DNA of 18,128 bases, taken from Oscillospiraceae bacterium. Its GTDB lineage: Bacteria > Bacillota > Clostridia > Oscillospirales > Ruminococcaceae. The DNA lies in assembly GCA_029068025.1 (NCBI GenBank), contig JAIEDJ010000029.1, positions 4,269 to 22,396 on the forward strand, in the 5' to 3' direction. The translations under genes were made by a program, and so were the position numbers. The notes under the pieces are model-generated. The model worked only from the letters and a program-made list of their open reading frames with translations. It ran no database searches and had not been told where the DNA came from. Positions 14,736-18,128 of this stretch are shown one piece after another (the first letter of the stretch is position 1; each line of letters opens with the position of its first letter).

Positions 14736-16157
14736 TTATTCGCCGCAAAGTTCCTTGTACAAGCCGATGTACAGCTTAGCGGAAGCCGCCCAGCTGAAAT
14801 CGGTCTTCATAGCTCTGGTCATGATCTTTGCCCACTCGCTCTTGTTGTCATACAAAGCCTTAGCGCGTCGGATAGCGTCAAGCATATCATGCGCGTTATA
14901 GCTCTGGAATGTGAATCCGATACCATTGTCGCCCGCATCAATAATGCTGTCCTTAAGTCCGCCCGTAGCACGAACGATCGGCACGGTACCGTATCTTGCC
15001 GCGATCATCTGCGCAAGTCCGCAAGGCTCGCTCTTGGAAGGCATAAGGAACATATCCGCGCCCGCGTACAGTCTCTTAGCAAGCTGAGGATTATATCCGC
15101 GGTAGAAGCCCACCTTGTCGGGATAGCGCCAGTGCATTTCCTGGAAGAAGTCCTCATACATACGCTCGCCCGAGCCGAGGATAGCGACCTGAACGTCGGT
15201 AGCGATGATCTCATCAAATACGTACTTGACCAGATCAAAGCCCTTATGATCGGCAAATCTCGAGATCATTGCGATAAGCGGGATATCGTACTGCGGCATA
15301 CCGAATTCCTCGAATACAGCAGCCTTGCACGCCAGCTTGCCCTTGTGGTTCTTCGCGGTGAACTTCGCCGCAATGGTATTATCGGTCTCGGGGTTGTAAA
15401 GATCCACGTCGATACCGTTGAGGAATCCACAGGTCTTGTACTGCTTGTTGCGGAGGATCCTGTCGAGCTTATGAGAGAACCACGGGTCAAGGATCTCCTT
15501 AGCATAGGTCGGAGAAACAGTCGTGACCTTGTCCGCTACCTCGATAGCGCCCTTCATAAAGTTGAGATCGCGGTCATATTCGAGAATGCTTACATTCTGC
15601 GGCGGGATACCAACGATATCCTTCACCAGATCCAGACCGTACTGTCCCTGATATCCTATATTGTGGATGGTGAACACGTTCTTGATATCGCCGAATCCCC
15701 ACTCGTTCTTATAGAACAGATGATGATATACGGGAATAAGCGCGCACTGCCAGTCGTTTGAGTTGATGATCTGCGGGTGAAAGTCGATGTGACGCAGCAT
15801 CTCCAATACAGCGCGGCTGAAGAAAACGTATCTCTCGGCATCGTCATAGTAGCCGTAAAGTCCGTTGTCGCGCTTGAAATAGTACTCGTTGTCAATAAAA
15901 TAATAGGTAACGCCGTTCATCTCCTGAGAAAAAACGCCGCAATACTGACTTCTCCAGCCAACGGGAACGGTAAAGTTAGTGATGAAGTGCATTTTTTCCT
16001 TCTGTTCGGGCTTGATGGTATTCACATAATAAGGCATAACGACTCTCGCGTCATGTCCCGCTTGAACCAGTGCCTTGGGAAGCGATCCCGCAACGTCCGC
16101 AAGTCCGCCGCTTGCCGCAAAGGGAAGCGCTTCACTTGCTGCATACAAAATTCTCAT
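14736..16157 (-). CDS. glgA: Glycogen synthase, GT5 family
   Basis: GlgA adds glucose from a nucleotide sugar to alpha-1,4-glucan chains. The 473-residue protein has the normal GT5 length and layout: an N-terminal domain starting MRILYAASEALPFAASGGLADVAG, the FTIHNIGYQGQYG loop, GFLNGIDVDLYNPETD, ISRFADHKGFDLV, and the C-terminal SEPCGLAQMIAARYGTVPIVR followed by ATGGLKDSI. One change stands out: the family motif K-x-G-G-L, whose lysine binds the sugar nucleotide phosphate, reads A-S-G-G-L here (Ala15). The rest of the catalytic residues appear intact, including the Glu of EPCGL. The ATG at 16157 follows GGAGG with 8 bases spacing. It is a single-gene unit with its own promoter and terminator and no other glycogen genes nearby. 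Confidence 0.93.
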   Translation of the reverse strand: MRILYAASEALPFAASGGLADVAGSLPKALVQAGHDARVVMPYYVNTIKPEQKEKMHFITNFTVPVGWRSQYCGVFSQEMNGVTYYFIDNEYYFKRDNGLYGYYDDAERYVFFSRAVLEMLRHIDFHPQIINSNDWQCALIPVYHHLFYKNEWGFGDIKNVFTIHNIGYQGQYGLDLVKDIVGIPPQNVSILEYDRDLNFMKGAIEVADKVTTVSPTYAKEILDPWFSHKLDRILRNKQYKTCGFLNGIDVDLYNPETDNTIAAKFTAKNHKGKLACKAAVFEEFGMPQYDIPLIAMISRFADHKGFDLVKYVFDEIIATDVQVAILGSGERMYEDFFQEMHWRYPDKVGFYRGYNPQLAKRLYAGADMFLMPSKSEPCGLAQMIAARYGTVPIVRATGGLKDSIIDAGDNGIGFTFQSYNAHDMLDAIRRAKALYDNKSEWAKIMTRAMKTDFSWAASAKLYIGLYKELCGE

Positions 16158-16193
16158 AGTATATGTCCTCCGATTATCTTTATTGATACTTTA

Positions 16194-16222
16194 ATTATAC
16201 CACAATCCTGCGGCAAATGCAA
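16194..16222 (-). promoter_or_regulatory. Predicted glgA promoter
   Basis: Minus strand TTGCAT (16222-16217), 17-base spacer, TATAAT (16199-16194), with TG upstream of the -10 (TGTGGTATAAT). It lies in the 99-base gap between the AIM24 gene and glgA and would give a leader of about 30 bases. Confidence 0.65.
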
Positions 16223-16256
16223 GAGGAATTTATGACTTTTGCAAAACCCTCAGCGA

Positions 16257-16922
16257 TCAGGTATTACCGAAATGAACAGCACTCGCCAGATTGCTGAGCG
16301 GCATAGTCTGAAGGAAGATCCTGCCGGGACCCGTAACAACGGTGTTGAACAGACCTTCGCCGCCGAACAGAACGTTTCCTACACCCTTGACAGTCTGTAC
16401 ATCAATTGAACAGGTGGCATCCATAGCCGCAAGATAGCCTGTATCAATAAGCATCTGCTGACCCGGCTGGAGATTATATTCCACAACATAACCGTCGATC
16501 TCGGTGAATGCGATACCGTTTCCGTGAAGGCGCTGCATAATAAAGCCCTCGCCGCCGAAGAATCCCGCGCCGATCTTTTTCTGGAACGCGATAGAAAGCT
16601 CCACCTGCGGCTCCGACGCAAGATATCCGCCCTTCTGTACGATCATATCACCCTTGCTGAGGTCAAACGGAATAATGGAACCTGGCACGCTGGACGCAAA
16701 CGCGATCATACCGGGACCGCCCTCGGCAACATATGTATTCTGGAACATAGACTCGCCCGAAAACATCTTGCTGAATGCTTTTCCGATACCGCCTGTGCTT
16801 GTGGACATCTTCATATTCGGAGTCATCCACGACATAGCGCCCTTCTCGCACTTAACGCTTTCATTAGCTTCGAGGTAAACCAGTACGACGGGCATAGGCT
16901 CGCCTTTGATCTCGTATCTCAT
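16257..16922 (-). CDS. AIM24 / TIGR00266 family protein
   Basis: The protein belongs to the AIM24 (DUF124, TIGR00266) family, which folds as repeated beta-helix-like layers. Bacterial members have no settled function; yeast Aim24 is mitochondrial and affects inner membrane organisation. The 221-residue length is normal. Family features seen are MRYEIKGEPMPVVLVYLEANESV at the start, KGAMSWMTPNMKM, the glycine-rich middle GGIGKAFSKMFSGESMF, the repeat-like GGEGFIMQRLHG and GGEGLFNTVVTGPG stretches, and the C-terminal GRIFLQTMPLSNLA. There is no signal peptide or membrane helix. The ATG at 16922 follows GAAGGAG. It has its own consensus promoter and a 120-base leader, and 99 bases separate it from glgA, so it is probably monocistronic. 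Confidence 0.93.
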   Translation of the reverse strand: MRYEIKGEPMPVVLVYLEANESVKCEKGAMSWMTPNMKMSTSTGGIGKAFSKMFSGESMFQNTYVAEGGPGMIAFASSVPGSIIPFDLSKGDMIVQKGGYLASEPQVELSIAFQKKIGAGFFGGEGFIMQRLHGNGIAFTEIDGYVVEYNLQPGQQMLIDTGYLAAMDATCSIDVQTVKGVGNVLFGGEGLFNTVVTGPGRIFLQTMPLSNLASAVHFGNT

Positions 16923-16975
16923 TGCAATACTCCTTCACAAAAAGAAAATATAATGGCAGATCCCTTTGGTTGTTG

Positions 16976-17021
16976 CGGGAAATCGCCGTCCCATTCCCGA
17001 TATCTCGCCGCCGGAGGCGGC
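16976..17021. other. Two short hairpins in the leader of the AIM24 gene
   Basis: GCCGCC-GGA-GGCGGC (17007-17012 with 17016-17021 in plus-strand coordinates) is a perfect 6-bp stem, and CGGGAA (16976-16981) pairs with TTCCCG (16994-16999). Both would be in the transcript from the promoter at 17049-17077. No known riboswitch is recognised. Confidence 0.4.
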
Positions 17022-17048
17022 AAACATTCGATATATGGTGTTTATCTT

Positions 17049-17087
17049 ATTATACAATATTTTCAATATCTTGTCAAGTAACTTGAC
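17049..17087 (-). promoter_or_regulatory. Consensus promoter of the AIM24 gene with overlapping palindromic operator
   Basis: On the minus strand TTGACA (17077-17072), a spacer of exactly 17 bases, and TATAAT (17054-17049): full consensus in both boxes. A perfect 15-bp palindrome, GTCAAGT-A-ACTTGAC (17073-17087), overlaps most of the -35 box and continues upstream, the placement of a repressor site. The site begins 12 bases after the stop codon of the M50 protease gene. Confidence 0.78.
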
Positions 17088-17099
17088 CAAATTATTTTC

Positions 17100-17675
17100 T
17101 TATAATTCCCTGCTGCTAACAATAATAATGTATAGCGCCGTAGTGACAAGTGTAAACGACACTCCGCCGCCCGCCGTTATCACGGCGATCATGACCAGCG
17201 CAGCCGAGATCAACCCCGAGAGCTTCATACAGCGGTCAACGTTCTCGGGACGGCAAAGCCTTATGAACAGCGTTTTAAGCAGCGCAGCGCCGTCAAGCTC
17301 TCCGATCGGCAGCAGATTGAAGATACCCGTAAACAGGTTTATCGCTGCCGCCGGAAGCTGTCCCGATATCCAAAACAGCGCGGCAGCAGTAAAATTTGCC
17401 GCGCATCCCGCCGCAAGGATAAGCACCCGAGCGGTCATCGCGGCGTATTCCGTGCGGGCGGAGCTTATCCTGATCCCCGCGCCGTAAAAGGTCACCGCCT
17501 CGGGAGCAATTCCGAACGCCGTCATGACAGCGAGGTGTGACAGTTCATGCACCGCACATGCTGTCAGTGCCGCCAAACCGAAGCCCGAGCTGTCCAGAAA
17601 AAGAAAAAGCGCCACTACAGCAAAAAAAGAAAAATCAAGCCGCAGCAATGTATTCTTAAGTTTAAATTCGATCAT
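17100..17675 (-). CDS. Site-2 protease family protein (M50), SpoIVFB-like
   Basis: This is a second intramembrane zinc metalloprotease in the window, smaller than RseP and without a PDZ domain. The 191-residue protein is almost all membrane segments. The zinc motif HELSH lies at 43-47 and the second metal motif NLLPIGELDG at 120-129 (Asp128). That compact layout matches the SpoIVFB/M50B group, which cuts pro-sigma K during sporulation, but no SpoIVFA partner is next to it and no CBS domain is present, so the substrate is unknown. The start at 17675 (MIEFKLKNTLLRLDF) has a weak ribosome site; a TATAAT about 7 bases upstream may mean a very short or absent leader. It is divergent from the flippase gene, which also has sporulation relatives. 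Confidence 0.88.
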   Translation of the reverse strand: MIEFKLKNTLLRLDFSFFAVVALFLFLDSSGFGLAALTACAVHELSHLAVMTAFGIAPEAVTFYGAGIRISSARTEYAAMTARVLILAAGCAANFTAAALFWISGQLPAAAINLFTGIFNLLPIGELDGAALLKTLFIRLCRPENVDRCMKLSGLISAALVMIAVITAGGGVSFTLVTTALYIIIVSSREL

Positions 17676-17813
17676 GTCCGTATTATATTCGACGGTTGTC
17701 CATTTTAGAATAACACCGTGCTTTCATATTTTCCGGTCCGTGTCAATATAATTGTACAAGCATAACACCGATAAAGCGGCTATGCAATATGTCATCAAGA
17801 AAGGACAGGAAAT
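17676..17813. promoter_or_regulatory. Divergent intergenic region between the M50 protease and flippase genes
   Basis: This 138-base region should hold promoters for both directions. On the plus strand TATAAT (17747-17752) is a plausible -10 for the flippase gene, with only a weak -35 (TTTCAT or TTCATA, 18-19 bases upstream). On the minus strand a TATAAT lies just before the M50 start codon, with a poor -35. No clear operator or terminator is seen. Confidence 0.4.
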
Positions 17814-18128
17814 ATGAGCGAAAAAAGATACATAAAAAACACTGTGATACTGTTCGTGTCAATGGCTATCACAAAAATAGTCGGCGCTCTGTTCAAAATA
17901 CCGCTGGCAAATCTTCTCGGCGGCACGGGAATGGGTTACTTTTCTACCGCATACGGACTGTATTCACCGATTTTCGCGCTCACCGCCGCGGGTATACCGA
18001 CGGTGATGATGAGGATAACCGCCCGAAACGCTGCCGTCGGCAACAAACCGCAGGCTCTCGCGGTTCGCAGATACGCGCTTATCCTTTTCACGGTGATAGG
18101 TATGTTGGGATCAGCAGCAGTCATTGTC
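17814..18128 (+). CDS. Oligosaccharide flippase / SpoVB-like polysaccharide biosynthesis protein (partial, N-terminal 105 codons)
   Basis: Only the first 105 codons are present; the gene runs off the right edge. The protein starts MSEKRYIKNTVILFVSMAIT, with a first helix followed by KIVGALFKIPLANLLGGTGM and GYFSTAYGLYSPIFALTAAG, the conserved opening of the SpoVB/MurJ-superfamily lipid-linked saccharide flippases of Clostridia. A further helix (YALILFTVIGMLGSAAVIV) reaches the window end. Such proteins move lipid-linked wall precursors across the membrane; SpoVB acts in spore cortex formation, but the vegetative and sporulation members cannot be told apart from this fragment. The ATG at 17814 has AGGACAGGA just upstream. 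It is the only gene on the plus strand. Confidence 0.85.
   Translation, partial: MSEKRYIKNTVILFVSMAITKIVGALFKIPLANLLGGTGMGYFSTAYGLYSPIFALTAAGIPTVMMRITARNAAVGNKPQALAVRRYALILFTVIGMLGSAAVIV

Noticed and set aside
14889..15761. Long open frame of 290 codons on the plus strand, antisense to glgA
   Set aside because: It mirrors glgA codons, has no ribosome binding site and no recognisable motif; similar long antisense frames occur opposite polC (1398-2081) and rseP/ispG (5212-6210). They are by-products of codon bias in the true genes.
16954..17080. Plus-strand open frame of about 42 codons in the AIM24 leader (MADPFGCCGK start)
   Set aside because: No ribosome binding site, it reads through hairpins and the promoter of the gene on the other strand, and nothing in it resembles a known small protein.
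17083..17106. Plus-strand promoter TTGACC with TATAAT
   Set aside because: The spacing between boxes is only 12 bases and no plus-strand gene follows; TTGACC is the other arm of the palindrome.

Overview
The window reads as a stretch of a Firmicutes chromosome, most likely class Clostridia and probably Ruminococcus/Oscillospiraceae-like. This rests on a Gram-positive PolC, the gene order pyrH-frr-uppS-cdsA-dxr-rseP-ispG-polC, a HisZ-type histidine gene, strong purine-rich ribosome binding sites and a moderate GC content. The assignment is an inference from gene content, because no 16S or database comparison was possible. Nearly everything is on the minus strand; only the last, truncated gene is on the plus strand.

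Right to left, in the direction of transcription: at 17814-18128 (plus) is the start of a SpoVB/MurJ-superfamily flippase. Divergent from it are a small M50 site-2 protease (17100-17675), an AIM24/TIGR00266 protein with its own consensus promoter (16257-16922), and a glycogen synthase with a promoter and a hairpin terminator (14736-16157). Next comes a small accessory block: two tandem paralogous genes of unknown family (14159-14665 and 13660-14145), a four-helix DUF2871-like membrane protein (13217-13663) and a 99-residue orphan (12838-13137).

A good sigma-70-type promoter then reads through a remarkable 5' leader (about 12615-12811) made of two consecutive cloverleaf-like sets of perfect short hairpins. 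The long housekeeping operon follows: hom, pyrH (UMP kinase), frr (ribosome recycling), uppS and cdsA (lipid carrier and phospholipid precursors), dxr and ispG (MEP isoprenoid steps), rseP (intramembrane protease) and polC (replicative polymerase). Dxr and IspG supply the isoprenoid units that UppS condenses, so the operon joins isoprenoid supply, envelope lipid synthesis, translation and replication. A 164-bp near-palindromic, MITE-like repeat lies between cdsA and dxr. Downstream of polC a new promoter with nested palindromes drives a truncated hisZ, probably the first gene of a histidine operon.

Most of the window is ordinary core genome. The points most worth a second look are the double cloverleaf leader upstream of hom, the MITE-like element inside the essential operon, the pair of unknown paralogues, the perfect palindrome over the -35 box of the AIM24 promoter, the palindromes at the hisZ promoter, and the glycogen synthase that has alanine where the family normally has its substrate-binding lysine. 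I found no phage, CRISPR array, rRNA, tRNA, transposase or obvious defence system.
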